Positions 1-8,575 of a stretch of 64,000 nt of DNA are shown in pieces; within the stretch, counting starts at the first letter, position 1, and every line of letters begins with the position of its first letter. Below the pieces are notes generated by a model. That model was not told where the DNA came from, did not search any database, and worked only from the letters and a program-made list of their open reading frames with translations. Made by a program: the position numbers and the translations under genes. Source of the DNA: Winogradskyella luteola (GTDB lineage Bacteria; Bacteroidota; Bacteroidia; Flavobacteriales; Flavobacteriaceae). The stretch spans positions 124,001 to 188,000 of the forward strand of contig NZ_JAGSPD010000003.1 in NCBI RefSeq assembly GCF_019203985.1, written 5' to 3'.

Positions 1-771
1 TTGCCCGTAGCGCAACGTATTCCATCAGCAGCGATAAGTACCAACGATGCTGTAAAGCTGAGCGAAGCTTTAAAAAAGGATAAAAATCTAGAGTTTTTCT
101 TCGAGATGAGTTGTCAGAAATTTGATGACGTACAATCCTATAATGTGATTGGAGAAATTACAGGAAGCGAGTTTCCTAACGAATACATCATTGTGGGAGG
201 ACATTTAGATTCTTGGGATTTAGGTGACGGAGCGCATGATGATGGTGCAGGAGTGGTACAGTCTATGGACGTATTGCGCTTATTAAAAGAAAGTGGTATA
301 AAGCCCAAACGTAGTATTCGTGTGGTTTTATTTATGAATGAAGAAAACGGATTGCGTGGTGGACGAAAATATGCCGAAGTGGCCAACGAAAAAGACGAGA
401 AGCATATTTTTGCTCTAGAAAGCGATTCAGGAGGTTTTACGCCTAGAGGGTTCAGCTTTGATTGTAGTGAGTTGATGTTGTCTAAAATTCAGGCATGGAA
501 ACCTTTATTTAAGCCTTACTTAATCCACTATTTTGAAAAAGGCTACAGTGGTGCAGATATTGGACCACTAAAGAACAATGATATAGTTTTAGCGGGTTTA
601 CGACCTGACTCACAGCGTTATTTTGACCATCATCACGCTGCCAATGACACCTTTGAACATGTTAACAAACGCGAGTTGGAATTAGGTGCTGCTACTATGA
701 CCGCTTTGGTGTTTTTAGTCGATAAGTATGGTGTAGAGACCATAACCAATGAGCAAGAAATTAAAGACTGA
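1..771 (+). CDS. M28-family zinc metallopeptidase, 5'-truncated by window edge
   Basis: C-terminal 256 residues of a zinc-dependent M28 exopeptidase (aminopeptidase / carboxypeptidase Q type). The family metal and catalytic residues are in order: H68 in GGHLDSWD, D80 in AHDDGAG, the E114-E115 pair in NEENG, D142 in ESDSGG, and a late His in FDHHHAAND near residue 211. Family members are usually well over 400 residues, so the signal peptide and N-terminal half lie upstream of base 1. The TTG at base 1 is probably an internal codon. Likely secreted or periplasmic by family habit; this cannot be seen here. The next gene, on the same strand, starts about 100 bases downstream. Confidence 0.9.
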   Translation: MPVAQRIPSAAISTNDAVKLSEALKKDKNLEFFFEMSCQKFDDVQSYNVIGEITGSEFPNEYIIVGGHLDSWDLGDGAHDDGAGVVQSMDVLRLLKESGIKPKRSIRVVLFMNEENGLRGGRKYAEVANEKDEKHIFALESDSGGFTPRGFSFDCSELMLSKIQAWKPLFKPYLIHYFEKGYSGADIGPLKNNDIVLAGLRPDSQRYFDHHHAANDTFEHVNKRELELGAATMTALVFLVDKYGVETITNEQEIKD

Positions 772-872
772 TAAACAGAACACATTACAAAAGCCGATAA
801 CAAGCATTTGGTAAACAAAGGTCAATGTAACCAGTATAAATAACAAAAACAGGTTGTTAAAAATTTACACAA

Positions 873-1445
873 ATGAAGTACTTACTGTTTATTATTACTG
901 TAATTATATCAACTGCAAGTGTCGCACAAGAAACTTTACAAAACGAACTACCTTATTACGAAGTTCCAGACTATCCTGAAAAATTTACAGCAGGCACAAT
1001 GGCAGCTCGTATGGTTGATGCTCTTGGTTTTCGGTTTTATTGGTCAACGGATAGTTTAACAGAAAAAGATTTGGTATACAAAGCCAATGAAGATGGTCGT
1101 TCTACTGAGGAGACCATCAAACATATTCATGACTTGTCCAAAATTATTGTCAATTCAACACTTAAAAAACAAAATACCAGAATAGAAGAAGCATTATCTT
1201 ATGAAGAAATGAGAGCAAAAACGCTTAATAATCTTAAAACTGCTGCAGATATTCTAAGAGAAAGCGATGATATTTCACAATACAAAATCATTTTTGGAGA
1301 GCGAGAAATTCCGTTTTGGAACCAAGTAAATGGGCCAATAGCTGATGCCATTTGGCATTGTGGGCAAATTGTAATTTATAGACGTACAACAGGAAACCCT
1401 ATTAACCCGAAAGTGAATCATTTTTCAGGAAAGGTAGGTGAATAA
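873..1445 (+). CDS. DinB-like superfamily protein with signal peptide
   Basis: 190-aa protein with a clear N-terminal signal peptide (hydrophobic to about residue 18, then AQE), so exported. The rest resembles the DinB/YfiT four-helix metal-binding fold: HIH at 84-86 and a C-terminal IADAIWHCGQIVIYRR segment with H162, followed by TGNPINPK, are typical of this superfamily. The reaction is unknown; DinB-like proteins are metal-dependent and some are thiol transferases. Convergent with the M23 gene that follows, with only about 30 bases between and no clear terminator. Confidence 0.75.
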   Translation: MKYLLFIITVIISTASVAQETLQNELPYYEVPDYPEKFTAGTMAARMVDALGFRFYWSTDSLTEKDLVYKANEDGRSTEETIKHIHDLSKIIVNSTLKKQNTRIEEALSYEEMRAKTLNNLKTAADILRESDDISQYKIIFGEREIPFWNQVNGPIADAIWHCGQIVIYRRTTGNPINPKVNHFSGKVGE

Positions 1446-1477
1446 TTATTGTAGTCTTTTATAATATTTTCCCTGTT

Positions 1478-2263
1478 TCAATTTTTTACGTTTTTGCCCT
1501 TTAAAGTAAAAAAGTAAAAAGGTATCGATATGCCTCCAGATTTGTACATTACCAAGTGCAGATGTGGTTTAGTGGTAAAACCTGTCATACCAGAAATTGC
1601 AATAGCTTGTCCGACTTCAACTTTGTCACCAAAGTCCACTAGCGCACCATTAAAATCTAAATGCACATAATGTGCCATGGTACCATCATTGTGCAGAATT
1701 AAAACTTTATTGCCTTTATCAATACATTTTCTGCTTTTGCAATATTCATTAGAATCTTCTTTTACAAAAAATACAATGCCACCTCTAGCTGCTGTAATTG
1801 TATCTCCAATTTTTGTTCCGAAATCTATGGCGTACTTTGAGTGCGGTTTATTATGCGAAAATTTTCCACCAAAAGACTGAATGATTTTATACTTCTTGCC
1901 CTTTGGGTAAGGTAAGGTATAGCGGTAGTTCTTATCAATATTACTGTTGGGATCTCCAAAATTTGCTTTAAATTTTATATAGGATTTAACGTTTATCTTA
2001 GTTGTATCTTCAATCTTATTGATAGGGATGACCAAAGCATTTTTTAGTGTGTCATTATATTTTAGAAGACCATAAGTATTTACTTTTATGATAGATTTTG
2101 TTGAATCTAAAGGATGTAAATTCATTTCCATAGATGCATAGAAAGGATTGATAAAATCCAAATGGATGGAATCCTTAATTACCCGTTTAGAGATCTTTAT
2201 GTTTTGTGCTGTCACATTGTGACTAAAATAAATTAATAAAAACAAAAGCAGTAGTTTTTTCAT
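1478..2263 (-). CDS. M23-family peptidase (LytM-like), copy 1
   Basis: 261-aa exported protein with signal peptide (residues 1-19, ending TAQ). The C-terminal half is an M23/LytM domain: SH137 with nine residues to D147 (YAIDFG), H201 in YVHLD and HLH at 234-236, which matches the zinc ligands and catalytic His of active M23 endopeptidases. The N-terminal ~120 residues form a beta-rich extension. Likely role is peptidoglycan cross-bridge cleavage or a related periplasmic activity. It is a paralogue of the gene at 3301-4116, with the same domain order and many shared segments (KGKKYK, VHLDFNG, PHLH). Confidence 0.88.
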   Translation of the reverse strand: MKKLLLLFLLIYFSHNVTAQNIKISKRVIKDSIHLDFINPFYASMEMNLHPLDSTKSIIKVNTYGLLKYNDTLKNALVIPINKIEDTTKINVKSYIKFKANFGDPNSNIDKNYRYTLPYPKGKKYKIIQSFGGKFSHNKPHSKYAIDFGTKIGDTITAARGGIVFFVKEDSNEYCKSRKCIDKGNKVLILHNDGTMAHYVHLDFNGALVDFGDKVEVGQAIAISGMTGFTTKPHLHLVMYKSGGISIPFYFFTLKGKNVKN

Positions 2264-2321
2264 GCATTAAAGAGTAGCGTTAGGTTAAATTATTATATAT
2301 ATATGATATTTTAAACCATTA

Positions 2322-3047
2322 TTATTTCGAGGTTTCTAAACGTTTGTTAATTCTTTCGATTAATGTAATTGCATTCCTCTTATATTGCTGTGCAACACCA
2401 AGGTGGTTGCCAACTGCTAGCATGGCATGGAAAGCCACGCGCTTTTTGTAATCTTCACTTGATGTGTAGTAGGTAATGATTTCGTCCGTTATATTGTTTT
2501 GAGCCAAGTCAATAAACCATGGGAATTTTTCGAATTCATTGAAGTTTTTCATTACTACAGATTCCATACGATCGTTGTTTTTTTCTATTGCTGGTGCGAA
2601 TACCGAATAGAATTGCGTAATATCTGCAATTAAACTATCTTTTTCAGATTGACTCAGGTCTGTTAAGTTTTTTAGCTGCACAATACCTTTATTCTGAATA
2701 GAGAATGGTTGATAAAACGTCACCAAATTTAAACAAGCTAAGCAATCTTTATAATTAGTTTTGGTGATTTTATTCTCTAGAATTTTTTTGCTATTTTCCA
2801 TATTGGTTTTATAATATTCAATGACAACATTGGCAGATGTAGTGTCTGTTTCTAAGTCATAAGCTATTGCCTTTAATGTAGTGTTTATTTTAGATTTTAG
2901 TTTTCGGTCTTCATTCCAATTATTAACATATAAGGCTAACAAAATACCAATCATTACCAGAATAATTTCTCCAATGGCATAAAGCAGATAGCTGCTTACT
3001 TTATTCGAAAAGAATTTTCTTCTAATTTTTTTAAAAATACTAATCAT
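2322..3047 (-). CDS. DUF6090-family membrane protein
   Basis: 241-aa protein with the characteristic N-terminus of DUF6090 flavobacterial proteins: a basic start (KKIRRKFF), one transmembrane helix at about 22-42 (YLLYAIGEIILVMIGILLAL), then YVNNWNEDRK and a helical soluble domain. Function is unknown; in Flavobacteriia these occur in many copies per genome. The start lies 9 bases downstream of the 37-aa ORF at 3057-3170, suggesting a shared transcript, and the gene sits between the two M23 paralogues. Confidence 0.8.
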   Translation of the reverse strand: MISIFKKIRRKFFSNKVSSYLLYAIGEIILVMIGILLALYVNNWNEDRKLKSKINTTLKAIAYDLETDTTSANVVIEYYKTNMENSKKILENKITKTNYKDCLACLNLVTFYQPFSIQNKGIVQLKNLTDLSQSEKDSLIADITQFYSVFAPAIEKNNDRMESVVMKNFNEFEKFPWFIDLAQNNITDEIITYYTSSEDYKKRVAFHAMLAVGNHLGVAQQYKRNAITLIERINKRLETSK

Positions 3048-3056
3048 AGTTTCTTC

Positions 3057-3170
3057 TTATTTTTCCTTTTCATTTTCTTGTTTCATTTTAATATACCTAG
3101 ATACCAAACGCACACCTAATCTTGCAAAAAGAATTATAGCTATTATCATAACTATATCAAATCCAGTCAT
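3057..3170 (-). CDS. Small single-helix membrane ORF (37 aa)
   Basis: ATG at 3170-3168, TAA at 3059-3057. The encoded peptide begins MTGFDIVMIIAIILFARLGV, one predicted transmembrane helix, and ends in a charged tail (KMKQENEKEK), the layout of genuine small inner-membrane proteins. It lies 9 bases before the DUF6090 start on the same strand. I do not recognise a family. It could be a chance ORF, but the amphipathic organisation and spacing favour a real gene. Confidence 0.45.
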   Translation of the reverse strand: MTGFDIVMIIAIILFARLGVRLVSRYIKMKQENEKEK

Positions 3171-3300
3171 CTGTCGTCATATTAAGAAGGTAAGTTGGGT
3201 TGGCAAGAACTAAGTTAGCAAAAGAAAATGAACCGAGGGGAAATCTGTAGAATTTTATTATTGTACAAAACGCAGGTCATTATTAATATATAGAAGTTGT

Positions 3301-4116
3301 TTAATTTGTCCGCTTGTATTTTTTATCCTGTTTTAGGATTTTTCTTTTATAACCTTTAAAGTACACAGGAATAGCAATATCATCTTCTTTCCTAACAACA
3401 AAGTGCAAATGAGGTCCGCCAGAATAACCTGTATTACCAGAAATACCAATAGCTTCTCCCGCTTTTACAATATCACCTTCGTTAACCATTACTCCGTTAA
3501 AATCTAAATGTACATAATTACTATAAGTACCATCACTGTGCATCAAAACTATTTTATTGGCTTTACGTATATAGTCTTTTCCTCCACTTTTTTTAAAATG
3601 ACTAATGGTTTTGACCACAATTCCTCCTCTTGCAGCACATACTGTATCTCCAATTTTTAAATTAAAATCAATTGCATATTTGGATTTTATAGAATTATGG
3701 GATTTTTTACCATTAAACGATTGTGTAACTTTATACTTTTTGCCTTTGGAAAAAGGAAGTGTGTATAGATAATCTAAATCTGGTTTTATCGTTTTTGGAT
3801 CACCATACACAGAATAAAACTTTATATATGATCCAAATTTAAAATCACTCGAATCAGGAATTTTTAATTTAGGAATTGCAATAACATTAATTAAAGAGTC
3901 CTTGGGAGGCAATATGCTGTATGGTTCAACTCTAATAAACTTTTTGAGACTATCTCTTGCTTCTAGCGTTATTTTAATTGGAGTATAGGTGTTGTTTATT
4001 AAATTGATGTGTAATGAGTCCTTAGAATCTTTTTTAGTATAGCTTACATCTTGCGCTAAAGCTTGGTATGTGAAAAACAGAAAAAGTATTAAAAGCGTTG
4101 AATTATTTTTTGCCAT
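3301..4116 (-). CDS. M23-family peptidase (LytM-like), copy 2
   Basis: 271-aa exported protein with signal peptide (about residues 1-21, ending ALAQ). The M23 domain has SH140 and D150 (SKYAIDF), H203 in YVHLD and HLH at 236-238, so the active-site set looks complete. Same architecture as the copy at 1478-2263, which is most simply explained by tandem duplication with the DUF6090 and small-ORF genes now between them. The lysA terminator ends about 50 bases upstream of this start, so it probably has its own promoter. Confidence 0.88.
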   Translation of the reverse strand: MAKNNSTLLILFLFFTYQALAQDVSYTKKDSKDSLHINLINNTYTPIKITLEARDSLKKFIRVEPYSILPPKDSLINVIAIPKLKIPDSSDFKFGSYIKFYSVYGDPKTIKPDLDYLYTLPFSKGKKYKVTQSFNGKKSHNSIKSKYAIDFNLKIGDTVCAARGGIVVKTISHFKKSGGKDYIRKANKIVLMHSDGTYSNYVHLDFNGVMVNEGDIVKAGEAIGISGNTGYSGGPHLHFVVRKEDDIAIPVYFKGYKRKILKQDKKYKRTN

Positions 4117-4166
4117 CGGTAAAAGTATGATTCATATATAAGATTGCATTTTATACCGATTGTTAC

Positions 4167-4195
4167 AAAAAAAGCATTACAATTTGTAATGCTTT
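4167..4195 (-). terminator. Intrinsic terminator of lysA
   Basis: GCATTAC (4174-4180) pairs with GTAATGC (4186-4192) around a 5-base loop. On the minus strand the hairpin is followed by a run of seven T (4173-4167). It sits just downstream of the lysA stop. Confidence 0.8.
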
Positions 4196-4201
4196 CAACT
4201 T

Positions 4202-5407
4202 TTATAGACTCATCTCTATTTGATTATTCAATATATCATTAAAAGTTTCCCGCTTTCTGATAAGATGCGGCTTTCCCTTATAAATTAATACTTCAGCCGG
4301 TCTGTAGCGTGAATTGTAATTGCTGGCCATGGTAAAGCAATAAGCACCGGCATTTTTAAAGCAAAGTATATCTCCTTCGTTAATTTCATTTATCCTTCTA
4401 TTGTTGGCAAACGTGTCGGTCTCACAGATGTAACCCACTATAGAATAAAAACGTTCTCTTCCTTTCGGATTCGAAATATTAATAATTTCATGCTGAGAAC
4501 CATAAAGCATTGGGCGTATTAAATGGTTAAAACCAGAATCTATCTGAGCAAAAACTGTTGACGTGGTCTGTTTTACCACATTAACTTTAGCTAAAAACAC
4601 TCCAGCTTCACTAACTAAGAATTTACCGGGCTCAAAAGCTAGGGTTAATTCCTTTCCGTAGTCTTTGCAGAATTCGTTGAAACGTTTCGATAGTTTTTCT
4701 CCCAACTCTTCCACATTGGTTTCAATATCACCAGTTTTATAAGGTACTTTAAATCCTGAGCCAAAATCTATAAAATCTAAATTTTTAAAATGCTTAGCAG
4801 TTTCAAACAGGATTTCACTGGCATATAAAAAGACATCGATATCTAAAATATCACTCCCAGTATGCATATGTATGCCATTAATATTCATGTTTGTATTTTC
4901 AACAATACGTAGTAATAAGGGCATCTGGTGTATTGAAATTCCAAATTTGCTGTCAATATGCCCAACGGAAATGTTAGTATTTCCACCAGCCATAACATGG
5001 GGATTTATTCTAATACATACAGGAATATTGGGATGCTTTGTACCAAACTGTTCTAGGATAGAAAGATTATCAATATTTATCTGTACACCAAGCTTAGAAA
5101 CGGTTTCAATCTCTTCTAAGGAAACACCATTGGGTGTGTAAATTATGCTTTCTGGTTTAAAGCCAGCTTTTAAGCCTAATTGTACTTCCTGTATAGAAAC
5201 GGTATCCAACCCAGATCCAAGAGAATTAAATAGCTTTAATACAGAAACATTAGAAAGTGCTTTTACCGCATAGTTGAGCTTTAAGTGTTTTACTTTTCCA
5301 AAAGCATTGGTCAAACGCTTGTACTGAGCAATTATAGTTTCGGCATCATAAACGTAAATAGGGCTACCGTGCTCTTTAGCAATCTGTAGGAGGGTTCTAT
5401 TCTTCAT
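4202..5407 (-). CDS. lysA: Diaminopimelate decarboxylase
   Basis: 401-aa PLP-dependent fold-type III decarboxylase that converts meso-diaminopimelate to L-lysine, the last step of lysine synthesis. Visible: PLP lysine K49 in NYAVKA, HMHTGSD (180-186), the glycine-rich DFGSGF phosphate-binding loop near 216, EPGKFLV near 258, a catalytic Cys in GYICETDTF near 329, and the C-terminal GAYCFTMASNYNSR. Full length. Divergently transcribed from an ACT-like protein with about 108 bases between, so the two promoters face each other. A strong terminator follows. dapD, an earlier step of the same pathway, is elsewhere in the window. Confidence 0.95.
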   Translation of the reverse strand: MKNRTLLQIAKEHGSPIYVYDAETIIAQYKRLTNAFGKVKHLKLNYAVKALSNVSVLKLFNSLGSGLDTVSIQEVQLGLKAGFKPESIIYTPNGVSLEEIETVSKLGVQINIDNLSILEQFGTKHPNIPVCIRINPHVMAGGNTNISVGHIDSKFGISIHQMPLLLRIVENTNMNINGIHMHTGSDILDIDVFLYASEILFETAKHFKNLDFIDFGSGFKVPYKTGDIETNVEELGEKLSKRFNEFCKDYGKELTLAFEPGKFLVSEAGVFLAKVNVVKQTTSTVFAQIDSGFNHLIRPMLYGSQHEIINISNPKGRERFYSIVGYICETDTFANNRRINEINEGDILCFKNAGAYCFTMASNYNSRYRPAEVLIYKGKPHLIRKRETFNDILNNQIEMSL

Positions 5408-5431
5408 GTTTTATTTCAATTTTTTCGAGTT

Positions 5432-5439
5432 CAAAACTA
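5432..5439 (-). promoter_or_regulatory. Candidate -7 box for lysA
   Basis: Minus-strand TAGTTTTG fits the Bacteroidota -7 element TAnnTTTG and lies about 25 bases upstream of the lysA ATG. No good TTTG -33 element is visible at the right distance. Confidence 0.45.
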
Positions 5440-5481
5440 TAATTTCTTAGGATTTAAAAAATGAAATCATTAAGATTTTAC

Positions 5482-5489
5482 TAATTTTG
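5482..5489 (+). promoter_or_regulatory. Candidate -7 box for the ACT-like gene
   Basis: TAATTTTG matches TAnnTTTG exactly, 26 bases upstream of the ATG at 5516. The -33 position is weak. Together with 5432-5439 it makes a divergent promoter pair in the lysA intergenic space. Confidence 0.5.
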
Positions 5490-5515
5490 CACAAATTGTT
5501 AAATAATAAACAATA

Positions 5516-6172
5516 ATGAAAACCATTTCATCATGTGTAGAAGACATAATTGCCTCAAAACCATTTATTGAAGAGGCGCTTAATGAGCAAATCATTAACT
5601 TCTCCGCACTTGCTAGTAATTTGCAAATGCCTGTATCTAAAATGCTTCGAAAGGACGTAAAGACCGGCGCAATAATGATGGCCTTGCGACGTTATAACCA
5701 ACCCATTAATGCAAGCACTTCAATAAGATTGAAGCATGTGTTTAATAATTTGGGAGACATTACGGTACGATCAGGCTTAAGTGATTTTACTTTTAAAAAC
5801 TCTAAAACCTTAATTAATTGTAATACCAAGGTTTTGGATAGCGTAAACTTAAAGGATCATATCTTCTATGCTTTTACCCGTGGTATTTATGAAAGTAATA
5901 TTGTAATATCCAGTTCAGAAAAAATCACGGTTCTAAATGAATTTAAGGATGAAGAGCAAATCGGTTTGCAAGAAAACTTATCTGCTATAACGATATCTCT
6001 TCCAAAGGAAAATTCAAAAGTTGTCGGTCTGTATTATCATATTTTCAAGAGGTTAGCTTGGGAAGGTGTTACGCTTTATGAAGTCATTTCTACAACTAAT
6101 GAATTTACGGTTTTAGTAGAAGATAATCTTGTTGATAAGGCATTTTCTGTGATAAAATGCTTAAAACAATAA
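5516..6172 (+). CDS. ACT-like regulatory-domain protein (aspartokinase-related type)
   Basis: 218-aa cytoplasmic protein without a signal peptide. The C-terminal ~70 residues (ISLPKENSKVVGLYYHIFKR onward, then a strand ending TVLVEDNLVDKAFSVIK) have the beta-alpha-beta pattern of an ACT domain. The N-terminal half is helical, and no kinase motif is visible. Such stand-alone proteins in Flavobacteriia are sometimes labelled aspartate kinase, which the sequence does not support. Divergence from lysA suggests a role in sensing lysine or aspartate-family amino acids; that is inference. Confidence 0.65.
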   Translation: MKTISSCVEDIIASKPFIEEALNEQIINFSALASNLQMPVSKMLRKDVKTGAIMMALRRYNQPINASTSIRLKHVFNNLGDITVRSGLSDFTFKNSKTLINCNTKVLDSVNLKDHIFYAFTRGIYESNIVISSSEKITVLNEFKDEEQIGLQENLSAITISLPKENSKVVGLYYHIFKRLAWEGVTLYEVISTTNEFTVLVEDNLVDKAFSVIKCLKQ

Positions 6173-6290
6173 TATATCCAATAATAGTTTTTAAAATATT
6201 GGTAATACGATTATGGTTGATTATTTTTGTGCCACGAAATAAATTTTAGAGATTTCCTTGGTTAAGGAAACTATAAATAGACTATTTATT

Positions 6291-7481
6291 ATGAATTTAC
6301 ACGAATATCAAGGAAAAGAATTATTAAGCAGTTTTGGAGTACGTATACAACGTGGCATTGTTGCTCAAACCGCTGATGAAGCTGTAGCTGCTGCTAAAAA
6401 ATTAACAGAGGAAACTGGTACAGGTTGGCACGTTATTAAAGCACAAGTGCATGCAGGTGGACGTGGAAAAGGTGGTGGTGTTAAGCTAGCTAAGAACTTA
6501 GATGAGGTTAAAGATATAGCAGGACAAATCATTGGTATGAATTTGGTTACACCCCAAACCTCAGCTGAAGGTAAAAAAGTACACCAAGTGTTAATTGCAG
6601 AAGATGTTTATTATCCTGGGGATAATGAGCCTGAAGAGTATTATATGTCCGTGCTTTTAAATAGAGCTAATGGTAAAAATATGATTATGTATTCTACAGA
6701 AGGTGGAATGGATATCGAAACCGTTGCTGAAGAAACCCCACATTTAATTTTTACCGAAGAAATTGATCCCGCATTAGGACTTCTTGGCTTCCAAGCACGT
6801 CGTGTGGCATTTAACTTAGGGCTTTCTGGGACTGCATTTAAGGAAATGACAAAATTTGTTTCGGCATTGTATACGGCATACGTAAAGTCTGATGCATCTT
6901 TATTTGAAATTAATCCGGTTTTAAAAACCAGTGACGATAAAATAATGGCGGTAGATTCTAAAGTAACTTTAGATGCCAATGCCTTATTTAGACACAAAGA
7001 TTTAGCTGCATTACGAGATAAGCGTGAAGAAAACCCTATTGAAGTTGAAGCTGGTGAATTGGGACTTAACTATGTAGATCTAGATGGTAACGTTGGTTGT
7101 ATGGTAAATGGTGCTGGTTTGGCAATGGCAACGATGGATTTGATTAAGCAAGCAGGTGGTGAGCCGGCCAACTTTTTAGATGTTGGTGGTACAGCTGATG
7201 CGGCTAGAGTAGAAGCGGCTTTTAAGATTATTTTAAAAGATCCTGCCGTAAAAGCTATTCTTATTAATATTTTTGGTGGAATTGTACGTTGCGATCGTGT
7301 AGCGCAAGGTGTTATTGATGCCTATAAAAACATGGGTAATATTAATGTGCCAATTATTGTACGTTTGCAAGGTACCAATGCAGATATTGCTAAAGAGTTG
7401 ATAGATAATTCTGGCTTAGATGTATTGAGTGCTACAGAGTTTCAAGAGGCTGCTGATAAAGTACAAACTGTACTTTCTTAG
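6291..7481 (+). CDS. sucC: Succinate-CoA ligase (ADP-forming) subunit beta
   Basis: 396-aa ATP-grasp subunit of the TCA-cycle enzyme that converts succinyl-CoA to succinate with ATP formation. Begins MNLHEYQGKELL, the conserved family start. The open frame reaches back to a TTG at 6258, but homologues begin at this ATG. Visible: GGRGKGGGVKLA nucleotide-binding loop, FEINPV, the GGTAD region and the C-terminal CoA-ligase half with NIFGGIVRCD. The alpha subunit (sucD) is not in the window; flavobacteria often place it elsewhere. A bidirectional terminator follows. Confidence 0.96.
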   Translation: MNLHEYQGKELLSSFGVRIQRGIVAQTADEAVAAAKKLTEETGTGWHVIKAQVHAGGRGKGGGVKLAKNLDEVKDIAGQIIGMNLVTPQTSAEGKKVHQVLIAEDVYYPGDNEPEEYYMSVLLNRANGKNMIMYSTEGGMDIETVAEETPHLIFTEEIDPALGLLGFQARRVAFNLGLSGTAFKEMTKFVSALYTAYVKSDASLFEINPVLKTSDDKIMAVDSKVTLDANALFRHKDLAALRDKREENPIEVEAGELGLNYVDLDGNVGCMVNGAGLAMATMDLIKQAGGEPANFLDVGGTADAARVEAAFKIILKDPAVKAILINIFGGIVRCDRVAQGVIDAYKNMGNINVPIIVRLQGTNADIAKELIDNSGLDVLSATEFQEAADKVQTVLS

Positions 7482-7505
7482 TCATAAGGTTTCATACATA
7501 TATTT

Positions 7506-7538
7506 AAAAAATGCGTCTTATATTAAGGCGCATTTTTT
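7506..7538. terminator. Bidirectional terminator between sucC and cysH
   Basis: AAAAAATGCG (7506-7515) and CGCATTTTTT (7529-7538) form a long hairpin with T runs on both strands, so it can stop sucC from the left and cysH from the right. It overlaps the cysH stop codon (7537-7539). Confidence 0.85.
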
Positions 7539-8238
7539 ATAAATGCAATCCACACTCTGTCTTAGGGTTATTGTTCCAGCGTCCACTACGATCTTCCCCG
7601 GGCACCGTGCAGTGTGTACACCCAATAGAATGATAACCTTTAGCTACAAGTGGGTGAAATGGTAAGTTATGCGCTTCAATATATTGATCGCGTTGTGCCT
7701 TTGTAACGTCTAGTAGCGGATAAAATTTAATGATGTCCCCGCGACGCTCAAATATATCTAAAGTAGATCGGTGGTCACTCTGCCATTCCATAAGTCCAGA
7801 CATCCAAATCTTATAATTTTGCTTTATAAGATCCAAAGGTTTTACTTTATTAATGGAACAGCAAAAATCAGGGTTTTTTCTCCATGTTTTATCTTTTGAT
7901 GTAAACTCATGTTCTTCCTTTATAGCAGAAATAGAGGTCACATTGAGCTTGTATTTCTTCTCCAGCTCGGACTTGTAAGTAAGTGTATCATCAAAGTGAT
8001 AGCCAGTATCGATAAAAAATACCTCTTGCTGAGTGTTGATGTCTGAAACCAATTTTAATAAAAACGCTGAAGTCGCAGCAAAAGAACTGGTAAGCATTAT
8101 ATCAGTAATTTCAAAGTCAGCATACAATTGTTTAATACGCTGCCTAGCTGTTAAGGGTTTGTATTTTGTATTTAGATTCTCAATGTCCTTTGCGGAAATA
8201 CCTAACAATGGCGAAAGATTTGAGGTTGTTTCAAACAT
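7537..8238 (-). CDS. cysH: Adenylyl-sulfate / phosphoadenylyl-sulfate reductase, [4Fe-4S] type
   Basis: 233-aa assimilatory sulfonucleotide reductase that reduces APS or PAPS to sulfite using thioredoxin. The four iron-sulfur cysteines are present as CC at 126-127 and CxxC at 207-210, which marks the bacterial APS-type enzyme rather than the cluster-free PAPS form. Catalytic Cys229 is in the terminal ECGLH motif, and substrate-binding SSSF-like and DTGYHF segments are seen near 50 and 77. Its stop lies in the terminator shared with sucC. No other sulfur-assimilation genes are adjacent, so it is a lone gene here. Confidence 0.93.
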   Translation of the reverse strand: MFETTSNLSPLLGISAKDIENLNTKYKPLTARQRIKQLYADFEITDIMLTSSFAATSAFLLKLVSDINTQQEVFFIDTGYHFDDTLTYKSELEKKYKLNVTSISAIKEEHEFTSKDKTWRKNPDFCCSINKVKPLDLIKQNYKIWMSGLMEWQSDHRSTLDIFERRGDIIKFYPLLDVTKAQRDQYIEAHNLPFHPLVAKGYHSIGCTHCTVPGEDRSGRWNNNPKTECGLHL

Positions 8239-8323
8239 CTATTTAATAATAATTAGAGACTGCAAGTTATATGCTTAAGCTATAACAAAAAAATTGCGAC
8301 TTTATTTTTGTGAAGTTGATAAT

Positions 8324-8566
8324 TTAAGATGTCTTTTTTTGCTTTTTTGGCATTGGTCCTCGTAAATGAATGATAAGTCCATTAAGGAAGTTCCTTAGAA
8401 TCTGATCCCCACATTCCATATACTTTGGGTGGTCTTCTCTTCTAAAAAATGCATTGAGTTCACTTTTAGAAATTCTGAAGTCAACAAGCTCTAATATCTT
8501 CACGATATCCTCGTCTCTTAATTTATGCGCTACTCTTAATTTCTTAAATATGTCGTTGTTTGTCAT
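8324..8566 (-). CDS. DUF1456 (YehS-like) protein, single domain
   Basis: 80-aa protein with one DUF1456 repeat: the NNDIFKKLRVAHKLRDEDI start and the FFRREDHPKY motif are diagnostic. Enterobacterial YehS has two such repeats; this is a one-repeat form with a basic C-terminus (PKKQKKTS). Function is unknown; cytoplasmic. It starts 9 bases after the stop of the upstream esterase gene on the same strand, so the two are probably cotranscribed. Confidence 0.85.
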   Translation of the reverse strand: MTNNDIFKKLRVAHKLRDEDIVKILELVDFRISKSELNAFFRREDHPKYMECGDQILRNFLNGLIIHLRGPMPKKQKKTS

Positions 8567-8575
8567 GTATTTATA

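Noticed and set aside
6258..6290. Longer N-terminus for sucC from a TTG
   Set aside because: The family starts at MNLHEYQ; the extra 11 residues have no counterpart.
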